From positions 126,196 to 190,195 of the forward strand of contig MABD01000047.1 of assembly GCA_002162955.1 (NCBI GenBank): a DNA stretch of 64,000 nt, in the 5' to 3' direction. The stretch comes from Gammaproteobacteria bacterium 45_16_T64. Lineage in GTDB: Bacteria; Pseudomonadota; Gammaproteobacteria; Pseudomonadales; Ketobacteraceae. This document shows positions 55,059 through 64,000 of the stretch, piece by piece. Position numbers and translations under genes: made by a program. A model generated the notes under the pieces. The model made no database searches and had not been told where the DNA came from. It saw only the letters and a program-made list of their open reading frames with translations. The first letter of the stretch is position 1, and every line of letters begins with the position of its first letter.

Positions 55059-56489
55059 ATGCCTATTAGCCATAAACCACATTCTATTGCTCAAGTGCTA
55101 ATCGCGATAACACTGCTGTTTTCGCTTACTGCTTGTCAACCAGAGAGAAGCCTGCTGGAAACCATTCAGCGACATGGCGAATTGGTTGTGGCTACTCGTG
55201 TTGGCCCCACTACCTATTATCAGGAATTAGACCAATTCACAGGGTTTGAATATGAATTATCTAAGCAGTTCGCCGATTATCTTGGCGTACGGCTGAAAAT
55301 TATCACTTACAAAGATTTAGGTCAGTTACTAAAAGCCCTCGAAGATGGCGAAGTCCACCTCGCAGCAGCAGGCCTCACCATCACCAGGGAAAGAGCCCAA
55401 GAATTTCGTTTCACCTCACCTTATCAGCAAATATCGCAAAAGGTTATCTATCAAAAAGGCTCTCCTCGACCCAATGATGTAAAAGACCTCAATGATGGGG
55501 CGCTGGTTGTCATGGCCAACAGCAGTCACTCTGAAAACTTACAGCGTTTAAAAAGCAATCACTCCCCGATTGCGTGGACAGAAAAAACAAACAGCACCAT
55601 GTTAAGCATGTTGAACTTGGTTAACGATGGGCAGGCAACATACACCATCGTAGATTCAAATGTATTTGATCTTCATCGCTCCATCTTTCCTGAGCTAAAA
55701 GCCGCTTTTAACATTAAAGATTGGGAGCCTATTGCATGGGCTTTCCCCCCGACATCCGACACATCTCTTTATTCCGCTGCTGAGAATTTCTTCAATAAAA
55801 TCAATGAAGACGGCTCATTGGAAGAACAAAAAGAGCGCTTTTACGGGCACCGTTCATTTGATTATGTGGGCGCTCGAACCTTCGTAGCACACATGGATAG
55901 CCGTTTACCCCGATATGAAGAAGATTTTAAGACTATCGCCAATGAAATTGATGTTGACTGGCGATTACTTGCTGCCCTGGGTTATCAAGAATCTCTATGG
56001 AATCCTAATGCGATATCGCCGACAGGGGTACGTGGGTTAATGATGTTAACTCAGCGTACCGCAAAAGAAATGGGAGTGCGTAACCGACGAGACCCCAAAC
56101 AATCCATTATCGGCGGTGCAGGCTACTTCAAGAAGCTTTACAAGCGACTACCGGATAGCATAGCAGAGCCCCATAGAACATGGTTTGCACTTGCCTCCTA
56201 CAACACCGGGTTTGGCCACGTACAAGATGCAAGAATTCTCACGAGACAAAACAATGCGGACCCAGACAACTGGTTCGAGGTTAAACCAAACTTACTGCTA
56301 CTTAAAAAGCGTAAGTACTACAAACACGCCAAGCATGGATACGCCCGAGGCGCTGGGCAGTCGATCTTATACGTGAAAAACATTCGCCGATATTACGACT
56401 CCCTTGTATGGGCCACGGAAAAATCCGCCGACCACTACACACCCGTACCGCAATCGTCTCTCGCAATGCTAACGCCTTTAGCTCAATAA
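55059..56489 (+). CDS. mltF: Membrane-bound lytic murein transglycosylase F
   Basis: A 476-residue lipoprotein with lipobox LTAC (Cys26). Residues 32-265 are an amino-acid-binding-protein-like (SBP_bac_3) regulatory domain (GELVVATRVGPTTYYQELDQFTGFEYEL). Residues 280-440 are a family 1E SLT lytic transglycosylase domain with catalytic Glu311 (YQESLWNPNAISPTGVRGLMML) and the ALASYNTGFGHV segment. It cleaves glycan strands at the outer membrane to give anhydromuropeptides. The gene lies in the mltF-purL neighbourhood known from Pseudomonas. It is oriented opposite to purL, with the chemoreceptor gene between. Confidence 0.95.
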   Translation: MPISHKPHSIAQVLIAITLLFSLTACQPERSLLETIQRHGELVVATRVGPTTYYQELDQFTGFEYELSKQFADYLGVRLKIITYKDLGQLLKALEDGEVHLAAAGLTITRERAQEFRFTSPYQQISQKVIYQKGSPRPNDVKDLNDGALVVMANSSHSENLQRLKSNHSPIAWTEKTNSTMLSMLNLVNDGQATYTIVDSNVFDLHRSIFPELKAAFNIKDWEPIAWAFPPTSDTSLYSAAENFFNKINEDGSLEEQKERFYGHRSFDYVGARTFVAHMDSRLPRYEEDFKTIANEIDVDWRLLAALGYQESLWNPNAISPTGVRGLMMLTQRTAKEMGVRNRRDPKQSIIGGAGYFKKLYKRLPDSIAEPHRTWFALASYNTGFGHVQDARILTRQNNADPDNWFEVKPNLLLLKKRKYYKHAKHGYARGAGQSILYVKNIRRYYDSLVWATEKSADHYTPVPQSSLAMLTPLAQ

Positions 56490-56490
56490 C

Positions 56491-56519
56491 CGTCCAGCTT
56501 GTAACACCCAATCTGGACG
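56491..56519 (+). terminator. Possible terminator after mltF
   Basis: Arms CGTCCAG (56491-56497) and CTGGACG (56513-56519) with a 15-base loop, followed by TTCTTG. The loop is long and the T-tract short, so this is tentative. Confidence 0.45.
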
Positions 56520-56734
56520 TTCTTGTGATCTCCCCCCCAAGTTATCTTTTTACCACACTACCTATCTCTCATTTTTCCTTTTGATAATTTGATCAGCCTC
56601 CACCCAAATTAGTACGATCGCTTCGTTTTCGTAAGTGAGCATTTGTGCAAACAAAAGATAATAATTTAAGCACTCTTGCCTAATTCGCTTTCGAAATCAC
56701 ACCTTTTGTACGTTTTATACTTTGGGGTCACATT

Positions 56735-58858
56735 ATGAAAGCAAGGAATACAGCAGTCGCCTTAAGCGCACTCGCCGTTGGCATTCTCACACATGCCACA
56801 AGCACAACTGCACAAACCACCAACGCGGATTGGGGTCAAGCACCGCAAACCAACCGAATCATTGTTCACTACCGAGAAACTGCATCAACGCAACAAAACG
56901 TTGCCAGCAGAGTAAGCATTCAAGGGGCACGTACAACAGCGCTGCGGGCTCAAGCTCAACAACAGGTCAATATTGTCCGCACTACGGCACAGGGCGACAC
57001 CATTTACGCGCTCGAAACCATGCAACCCACCGCTGACGTAGAAGCTCTTGCAACAGCACTAGCGCAAGATAGCAATGTTCTTTACGCCGAGCCTGATTAC
57101 ATCATGCAAATCAAGCGCACACCCAATGACAGCCAATACCCTCAGCAATGGCACTACTTTGAAGCGAATGGCGGCATGAATTTACCTGCAGCCTGGGATA
57201 TCACTACCGGCTCCGGTGACATTGTTGTCGCCGTTATCGATACCGGTGTGCTGCCCCACGCAGACTTAGTGAGCAACCTTCTTCCAGGTTATGATTTTAT
57301 CTCTGATAGCTGGTCAGCCAATGATAGCTCCGGCCGTGATAACGATGCCAGTGATACTGGAGACGCGTTAAGTGCAGGGGAATGCGGTAACGGCTACCCG
57401 CAATATGACCAAGATAGCAGCTGGCACGGCACCCATGTCGCAGGTACGATCGCCGCCAGTAGCGACAACGGACTCGGAGTTGCGGGGGTTGCATGGAATA
57501 GCAAAATCCTACCTATTCGCGTATTAGGACGATGCGGTGGTTACACCTCAGATATCGCCGACGGCATGCGTTGGGCTGCAGGATTACCAGTCTCAGGGAT
57601 ACCTGCCAACCCAACCCCCGCCAAAGTCCTCAATCTTAGCTTAGGAGGCACGGCCTCTTGCACTCGAACCTATCAAGAAACCATTGATGCAGTCCGTGCT
57701 ACCGGAGCATCCATCATCGTTGCCGCCGGGAACGAAAGCCAAGATGCATCTATGTCTACGCCCGCCAACTGCGACGGAGTCATTGTCGTTGGTGCCACTG
57801 ATAGGAATGGCGGCCAAGCGTATTACTCAAACTATGGGCCTACCGTCGACATCTCTGCTCCTGGGGGTGAGATGTACAGTAATTCCACTCTTAGCGCAAT
57901 TCTGTCCACTCACAATTCAGGTAAATCGTCCCCTCGAAGTGACGCGTACGCCTATCAACAAGGCACCAGCATGGCAACACCTCACGTTGCTGGCGCAGCA
58001 GCCTTACTTTATGCGGTCAATAATGCGCTAACCAGTGACGAAATATTAGAGGCCCTCACCAGTAGCGCTCGCACATTCCCTTCCAGCAATTCCAACGACG
58101 AATGTACGACAACGAAGTGCGGCGCCGGCATAGTGGATGTTGAAGCCGCTCTGATTGCGGTGGTTGGCGAAACTGAACCTCCGGTAAGCACCATGGGTAC
58201 GCTAAAGAATGGCGTCGTAGAGCACGATCTATCCGGCGTACAAAAACAAGAACTACATTTTCAAATCGATCTCCCAGAAGGTGCAACCAACTTCAACGTG
58301 ACGTTATCGGGTGGATCAGGGGATGCCGATTTGTATATCCGGTTTGGTAACCAAGCAACCGAAAAAGACTGGGATCAACGCCCTTACAAGAACGGCAACA
58401 ATGAAACCGTCTCGATTGAAACACCACAAACCGGCACCTATTTTGTCATGCTACGAGGTTACAGCAACTTTTCAAACACATCAGTTATCGCCTCATTTGA
58501 TGAAGCCGTTGAATCGAACACCTTTGAGAATGCCGTTCAATACGCTATCCCAGATAACACAAGCGCAGGTATCACAAGCCCCATCAATGTCATTCGATCC
58601 GGGGACTCAGGCAAAATCAGTGTATCCGTAGATATCCGCCACACGTATTTAGGTGATCTAAAAGTTAAGCTCTACGCACCCAATGGAGCCTCTGCCACAC
58701 TCTCGAACCACGCTGGCGGCAGTAGCGACAATTTAATAAAAACCTTTTCGTTTAATGCTGGAGATATTGGCGCAAACGGTACCTGGCGATTAGAAGCCAT
58801 CGATAATGCGAACCGAGACATTGGTTATATCAACCAATGGAGCATTTCTTTCGAATAA
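56735..58858 (+). CDS. Secreted subtilisin-like (S8) serine protease with propeptide, PPC and P domains
   Basis: A 707-residue secreted subtilase. Signal peptide about 1-26; I9-type inhibitor propeptide about 40-127 (RIIVHYRETAS to VLYAEPDYIMQIKR); S8 catalytic domain about 135-475 with Asp169 (AVIDTG), His231 (WHGTHVAG), oxyanion Asn333 (AGNES) and Ser412 (GTSMATPHVAG); a PPC (pre-peptidase C-terminal) beta domain about 490-585; and a proprotein-convertase P domain about 597-707. The propeptide folds and inhibits the protease until cleaved off; the C-terminal domains usually aid secretion and substrate binding and are often removed. Start at ATG 56735 in MKARNT. A small protein resembling its own propeptide is encoded directly downstream. 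Confidence 0.95.
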   Translation: MKARNTAVALSALAVGILTHATSTTAQTTNADWGQAPQTNRIIVHYRETASTQQNVASRVSIQGARTTALRAQAQQQVNIVRTTAQGDTIYALETMQPTADVEALATALAQDSNVLYAEPDYIMQIKRTPNDSQYPQQWHYFEANGGMNLPAAWDITTGSGDIVVAVIDTGVLPHADLVSNLLPGYDFISDSWSANDSSGRDNDASDTGDALSAGECGNGYPQYDQDSSWHGTHVAGTIAASSDNGLGVAGVAWNSKILPIRVLGRCGGYTSDIADGMRWAAGLPVSGIPANPTPAKVLNLSLGGTASCTRTYQETIDAVRATGASIIVAAGNESQDASMSTPANCDGVIVVGATDRNGGQAYYSNYGPTVDISAPGGEMYSNSTLSAILSTHNSGKSSPRSDAYAYQQGTSMATPHVAGAAALLYAVNNALTSDEILEALTSSARTFPSSNSNDECTTTKCGAGIVDVEAALIAVVGETEPPVSTMGTLKNGVVEHDLSGVQKQELHFQIDLPEGATNFNVTLSGGSGDADLYIRFGNQATEKDWDQRPYKNGNNETVSIETPQTGTYFVMLRGYSNFSNTSVIASFDEAVESNTFENAVQYAIPDNTSAGITSPINVIRSGDSGKISVSVDIRHTYLGDLKVKLYAPNGASATLSNHAGGSSDNLIKTFSFNAGDIGANGTWRLEAIDNANRDIGYINQWSISFE

Positions 58859-58956
58859 CCATTACACTGGCTTTGTACCCAATATGGGGGTGTGATATCA
58901 CGCCCTCATATCCGTACAAATACCACCGCCCGCTTGCCACGTTGATAGGACACGCT

Positions 58957-59346
58957 ATGTTTTCGCACCTACCAAAAATTACCTTTTTTATTTGGCTATT
59001 ACTATCAACTGTCGCCTGTGCAGAAGAGAATATTGCATTAGAAAACAGTCGATTTATCATTCAGCTCACCGCTACCGCCACCGAGCAGATCCAAACCCCC
59101 AATCAGCAGCAACTAAAACTCAGACAATGGTCGGACAGCACAGGGTTAACACTCAGACTAGTCTCACCATCAAATAATCAACGCTGGATCATCACCGCCG
59201 ATACGGAGAATCCAACCCGACAGCAGGCGTTAATAGATGTGGTCAGTAAAGATAATGCCGTTAAATATATTGAAGCAGACGGCATCATGACAATCATGCC
59301 AATTCAACGCCCTATCCCTATGCGCTTGCCGCCAAAACCGATCTAA
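58957..59346 (+). CDS. Small secreted protein resembling a subtilisin I9 propeptide/inhibitor
   Basis: A 129-residue protein with a signal peptide (MFSHLPKITFFIWLLLSTVA, cleavage likely before AEEN). The mature part runs like an I9 subtilisin propeptide: it opens with a strand RFIIQLTATATEQI, has a helix around QQLKLRQWSD, strand RWIITADT, helix RQQALIDVVSKDN and a final AVKYIEADGIMTIM. The last part aligns with the propeptide of the preceding subtilase (VLYAEPDYIMQIK). It is encoded 98 bases after that gene on the same strand. A stand-alone inhibitor or folding helper for the protease is the natural reading; this is inference. ATG 58957 has AGGA upstream; a longer frame from 58837 overlaps the protease gene and lacks a signal at the start. 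Confidence 0.7.
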   Translation: MFSHLPKITFFIWLLLSTVACAEENIALENSRFIIQLTATATEQIQTPNQQQLKLRQWSDSTGLTLRLVSPSNNQRWIITADTENPTRQQALIDVVSKDNAVKYIEADGIMTIMPIQRPIPMRLPPKPI

Positions 59347-59849
59347 GAGCGTAAACGCTTTTCAGCTTTCGCTTTTTTGTGCTCATCCCTTCTACGCTTA
59401 AAAAATTGCGACAACATTGTACTCGCTGCATCAGATTCCACTCCATGTCGAAGCGTAATCGTATGGTTAAGTTGTGAGGCTGAAAAAAATGTTTGCGTGC
59501 TTACCAATGCACCGGCTTTTGGCTCCAAGGTCGCAAACACCACCTCCGCAATTCGAGCGTGAACTAACGCCCCTGCACACATCGCACAGGGCTCTAACGT
59601 GACGTATAACGTTGCACCCGGTAAACGATAATTTTGTTCGCTTTGACAAGCTTTGCGCAGTGCAACCAATTCTGCATGAGAAGTAGGGTCACAGGTTGTT
59701 ATCGGTTGATTAAATCCTTCCCCAATCACAACACCATCACGCACAATGACAGCGCCTACTGGCACCTCATTATGCGCTTCTGCTTGTTCTGCCAACACCA
59801 ACGCTCGCTGCATCCATTGCACGTCAATGTCGGTAAACGTATCACCCAT
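59343..59849 (-). CDS. tadA: tRNA-specific adenosine deaminase TadA
   Basis: A 168-residue cytidine-deaminase-fold enzyme with the catalytic TSHAELVAL (His and Glu near residue 56) and zinc-binding PCAMCAGALVHARI near 86. TadA deaminates the wobble adenosine 34 of tRNA-Arg to inosine. It is 11 bases downstream of guaA on the same strand, the usual Pseudomonas arrangement, and its stop region overlaps that of the convergent propeptide-like gene by 4 bases. The basic C-terminal tail is typical. Confidence 0.97.
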   Translation of the reverse strand: MGDTFTDIDVQWMQRALVLAEQAEAHNEVPVGAVIVRDGVVIGEGFNQPITTCDPTSHAELVALRKACQSEQNYRLPGATLYVTLEPCAMCAGALVHARIAEVVFATLEPKAGALVSTQTFFSASQLNHTITLRHGVESDAASTMLSQFFKRRRDEHKKAKAEKRLRS

Positions 59850-59860
59850 TAAGGATTACT

Positions 59861-61429
59861 TTATTCCCACTCAATGGTGGCTGGTGGCTTGGAAGAAATA
59901 TCATACGCAACTCGAGAGATACCCGAAATTTCGTTAATAATTCTACCCGACACTTTTTCCAATAGATCATAGGGTAAGTGTGCCCAACGAGCCGTCATAA
60001 AGTCGATGGTTTCAACTGCACGCAACGACACAACATATTCGTAACGACGAGCATCACCCACAACACCAACGGATTTCACGGGTAAGAACACCACGAAAGC
60101 CTGGCTGGTTTTATGATAAAAGCCCGATTTATGTAGCTCTTCAATAAAGATATGGTCCGCTTCGCGCAGAATGTCTGCATATTCTTTTTTCACTTCACCC
60201 AGAATACGTACACCTAAACCGGGTCCAGGAAACGGGTGACGATAAACCATGTCGTAAGGCAAACCAAGCTCTAAGCCAATCTTACGCACTTCGTCTTTGA
60301 ACAGCTCTCGTAACGGCTCAACCAGCTCCATCTTCATATCATCGGGCAACCCACCTACATTGTGATGGGACTTAATCACATGGGCTTTACCGGATTTAGC
60401 ACCAGCAGACTCAATGACGTCAGGATAGATAGTGCCCTGCGCTAACCATTTGATGCCGTTAAGCTTGGTACTTTCTTCATCAAATATTTCAATGAAGGTA
60501 TTACCAATAATTTTTCGCTTCTCTTCTGGGTCGGACACACCCGCCAACTTCGACAAGAACAACTCTTCTGCATCAACACGAATTACTCGAATCCCCATGT
60601 GTTTCGCAAACATTTCCATTACTTGATCGCCTTCATTCAGGCGCAGCAAGCCGTTATCCACAAACACGCAAGTTAGCTTGTCACCAATCGCTTTATGTAG
60701 CATCGCCGCAACAACCGAAGAATCAACACCGCCAGATAAGCCCAACAACACGTCATCATCGCCTACTTTGGCTTTAATGGCCGTAATCGCATCTTCAACG
60801 ATATTGCCTGGCGTCCACAGCCCATCACAACCCGCTATATCGCGTACAAAACGTTTTAATAACTCGCCACCCTGTTTAGTATGGGTAACTTCTGGGTGAA
60901 ACTGCACCCCAAAAAACTGTCGCTGCTCGTCAGCCATCGCCGCCATTGGTGCGCTATCGGTACCCGCAATTACCTTAAAACCATCTGGCATTGCCGTGAC
61001 CTTATCGCCATGGCTCATCCACACATCCAAGATATGCTCGCCATCACGGTCATCTAACCCTTCGAGAAGTACAGATGCATCTTTTAACTGCACTTCTGCA
61101 TAACCAAATTCACGCTTATTCGAGGTTTCGACTTTACCACCTAGCTGCGCAGCCATAGTTTGCATGCCATAACAAATCCCCAGTACCGGCACACCAAGGT
61201 CAAATACAGCTTGGCTAGCTCGTGGGGTTTCATCATCGGTGACGGTCTCCGGTCCACCAGACAAGATAATGGCATTTGCACCAAACGCGCGAATAGCATC
61301 CTCAGCCATATCGTAGGGGTACAACTCACAATACACCCCAAGTTCTCGCACTCGACGCGCAATTAGCTGGGTGTATTGAGAACCAAAATCAAGAATAAGG
61401 ATTTTTTGAGCATGTATATCAGCGGTCAT
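59861..61429 (-). CDS. guaA: GMP synthase (glutamine-hydrolysing)
   Basis: A 522-residue GMP synthetase. The class I glutaminase domain has catalytic Cys in LGICYGMQ and the HPE in [13 protein letters not shown] (about residue 185); the ATP pyrophosphatase domain has [16 protein letters not shown] (near 232), and a C-terminal dimerisation domain ends in [15 protein letters not shown]. It converts XMP to GMP. ATG 61429 ([10 protein letters not shown]) is preferred over a GTG at 61444 because it aligns with the normal N-terminus. It lies downstream of guaB with a hairpin between them, giving the guaB-guaA-tadA unit. Confidence 0.98.
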   Translation of the reverse strand: MTADIHAQKILILDFGSQYTQLIARRVRELGVYCELYPYDMAEDAIRAFGANAIILSGGPETVTDDETPRASQAVFDLGVPVLGICYGMQTMAAQLGGKVETSNKREFGYAEVQLKDASVLLEGLDDRDGEHILDVWMSHGDKVTAMPDGFKVIAGTDSAPMAAMADEQRQFFGVQFHPEVTHTKQGGELLKRFVRDIAGCDGLWTPGNIVEDAITAIKAKVGDDDVLLGLSGGVDSSVVAAMLHKAIGDKLTCVFVDNGLLRLNEGDQVMEMFAKHMGIRVIRVDAEELFLSKLAGVSDPEEKRKIIGNTFIEIFDEESTKLNGIKWLAQGTIYPDVIESAGAKSGKAHVIKSHHNVGGLPDDMKMELVEPLRELFKDEVRKIGLELGLPYDMVYRHPFPGPGLGVRILGEVKKEYADILREADHIFIEELHKSGFYHKTSQAFVVFLPVKSVGVVGDARRYEYVVSLRAVETIDFMTARWAHLPYDLLEKVSGRIINEISGISRVAYDISSKPPATIEWE

Positions 61430-61473
61430 AATTATGTCTTTCACGTGTGGACTACAAAAGGAATTGCCAAGAA

Positions 61474-61501
61474 CAAAGGGGTTGCGCTAGCAACCCCTTT
61501 G
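61474..61501 (-). terminator. Stem-loop between guaB and guaA
   Basis: Perfect 12-base arms CAAAGGGGTTGC (61474-61485) and GCAACCCCTTTG (61490-61501) with a GCTA loop. On the minus strand it is followed by TTCTTGG, so termination may be partial; it may set the ratio of guaB to guaA or protect the guaB 3' end. Confidence 0.6.
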
Positions 61502-61525
61502 CATATTTGAATACTAAAACAAAGA

Positions 61526-63151
<1,626 letters not shown>

Positions 63152-63360
63152 TTACCCCCTTATTCAGTATCAAAATACACCGCTAACTCACTAAAGTTAT
63201 TAGTAAATTCGCTAATCTAAATAGATAAAACGGCACTTTTGACATACTATGCGTAGAACAATAACAAAGGCGGGCGTAATCCTTGCGGTCATTCTTAACA
63301 ATCTACCTAACGTTCTTTTGTCTGAAGCAAAAGAAACCGCCCAGATCGTCCTTTCCTAGC

Positions 63361-64000
63361 GCAGCACATATCTATCAGCTTATATGCCTTCTGCTTAGTA
63401 TTTGCGTAAGCCCTACGGTTTTCGCCAACACGTCACCAATATCATTACCCGCCATCGGCAACTTAGCCGAGATTGGTGAGCTCTACAAAAACTCATCAGA
63501 TATTAGGCCAGACTGGACGAACCCAGAGCCATTCTTGTCTCAACTCGAAACGACCCACCAAATAGACCTGCAAGGCGGTGATTATTGGTTGAAACTGGTG
63601 ATTGCGAATTCAGCACCAAACACGTACTGGTCCGTAAAAATAGACGGCTCTTTTATAGAGCATATACAGGGAGTCCTCCTTCAGCCCTCCGACAATGAAA
63701 ACGTAACACCACGCCTTGTGTCTACAGTCTTAGGCGGCCAATTCGACGAGCCAGGATACCTGCATCATTACGGAATGGACTTTACTCTTGAGCGTAACGT
63801 CACTTATGAATTATGGATAAACCTGAACAGCGTATACTTCACCTCTACTCCCCATGTGCAATTTTTTACCACCAAGGAGTTTGCTGACGATGTTAACAGT
63901 AATAACTTTCTCATTATCGCGTGCTTAGGCTCCATCATCATTCTCGCCATTTACAACTTTTTGATCTATATCTGGACCCAAGCAAAAGAATACCTATTCT
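63361..64000 (+). CDS. 7TMR-DISM receptor, partial (runs off the window)
   Basis: The coding frame from about 63361 to the window end reads as a secreted/membrane receptor: a hydrophobic signal stretch (IYQLICLLLSICVSPTVFA), a DISMED2-type periplasmic domain (GGDYWLKLVIANSAPNTYWSVKI, then YELWINLNSVYFTS), and the beginning of the membrane helices (LIIACLGSIIILAIYNFLIYI). This matches the layout of the 46074-48551 hybrid kinase. No ATG, GTG or TTG precedes the signal stretch in the frame, so the true start is unresolved and may be a rare codon or lie across a frameshift. The output domain is beyond the window and cannot be named. Confidence 0.7.

Noticed and set aside
58837-58956. A longer form of the propeptide-like protein, starting inside the subtilase gene
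   Set aside because: It overlaps the subtilase, has no ribosome-binding site that I can see, and buries the signal peptide; ATG 58957 with AGGA upstream is better.

Overview
The window is bacterial chromosome from a gammaproteobacterium, probably a marine member of the Pseudomonadales/Oceanospirillales type. This is inferred from gene order, not from a database search. The blocks prfB-lysS, hom-thrC, dsbC, xerD, rpsP-rimM-trmD-rplS, ffh, the ytjD/ypjD-like and corB-like membrane genes, purT, purL, mltF, tadA and guaA-guaB are arranged much as I recall them from Pseudomonas. Coding density is high and most genes lie on the minus strand. I see no rRNA, tRNA, insertion sequence, integrase other than chromosomal XerD, or CRISPR array.

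Layout. (1) 76-7386 is accessory: a GFA-family protein, a type II NADH dehydrogenase, a tight four-gene operon (alpha/beta-hydrolase-like, DMT exporter, MipA/OmpV, MAPEG), an orphan protein and an MpaB/rubber-oxygenase-like protein. (2) 7698-11232 is prfB-lysS plus an unusual DUF502 membrane protein fused to a cold-shock domain; prfB carries the classic programmed +1 frameshift. (3) 11411-16112 encodes a 2-oxoacid:ferredoxin oxidoreductase (gamma-alpha fusion plus beta) with a GltD-like flavoprotein carrying ferredoxin domains. (4) 16492-25365 is an orphan type VI secretion VgrG island: VgrG, DUF6484, a PAAR-like DUF4150 protein, a ketosynthase-like protein without recognisable catalytic residues, an AHH-nuclease effector, an Imm11-like and a probable Imm49-like immunity protein, a TIGR02270 protein and a DUF2169 protein. 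No structural T6SS genes are in the window.

(5) 25513-38121 is a conserved housekeeping run: recJ, thrC, hom, dsbC, xerD, the L19/TrmD/RimM/S16 operon, ffh, then two plus-strand membrane genes. (6) 38140-49402 mixes FHA, beta-lactamase-like and MBL-fold proteins, purT, small enzymes (gamma carbonic anhydrase, two NUDIX hydrolases), a 7TMR-DISM hybrid histidine kinase and a Tat-type PGRP amidase. (7) 49459-63000 holds purL, a compact chemoreceptor, mltF, a secreted subtilase followed by a small secreted protein resembling the subtilase's own propeptide, tadA and guaA-guaB. The window ends inside a second 7TMR-DISM receptor gene.

The most interesting systems are the subtilase with its stand-alone propeptide-like partner, the T6SS effector island, the membrane-anchored cold-shock fusion, and the alpha/beta-hydrolase pseudoenzyme at the head of a membrane-protein operon. 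Purine synthesis is well represented (purT, purL, guaB, guaA), and several translation and purine genes have candidate -10 boxes followed by GC-rich discriminators, suggesting growth-rate control.
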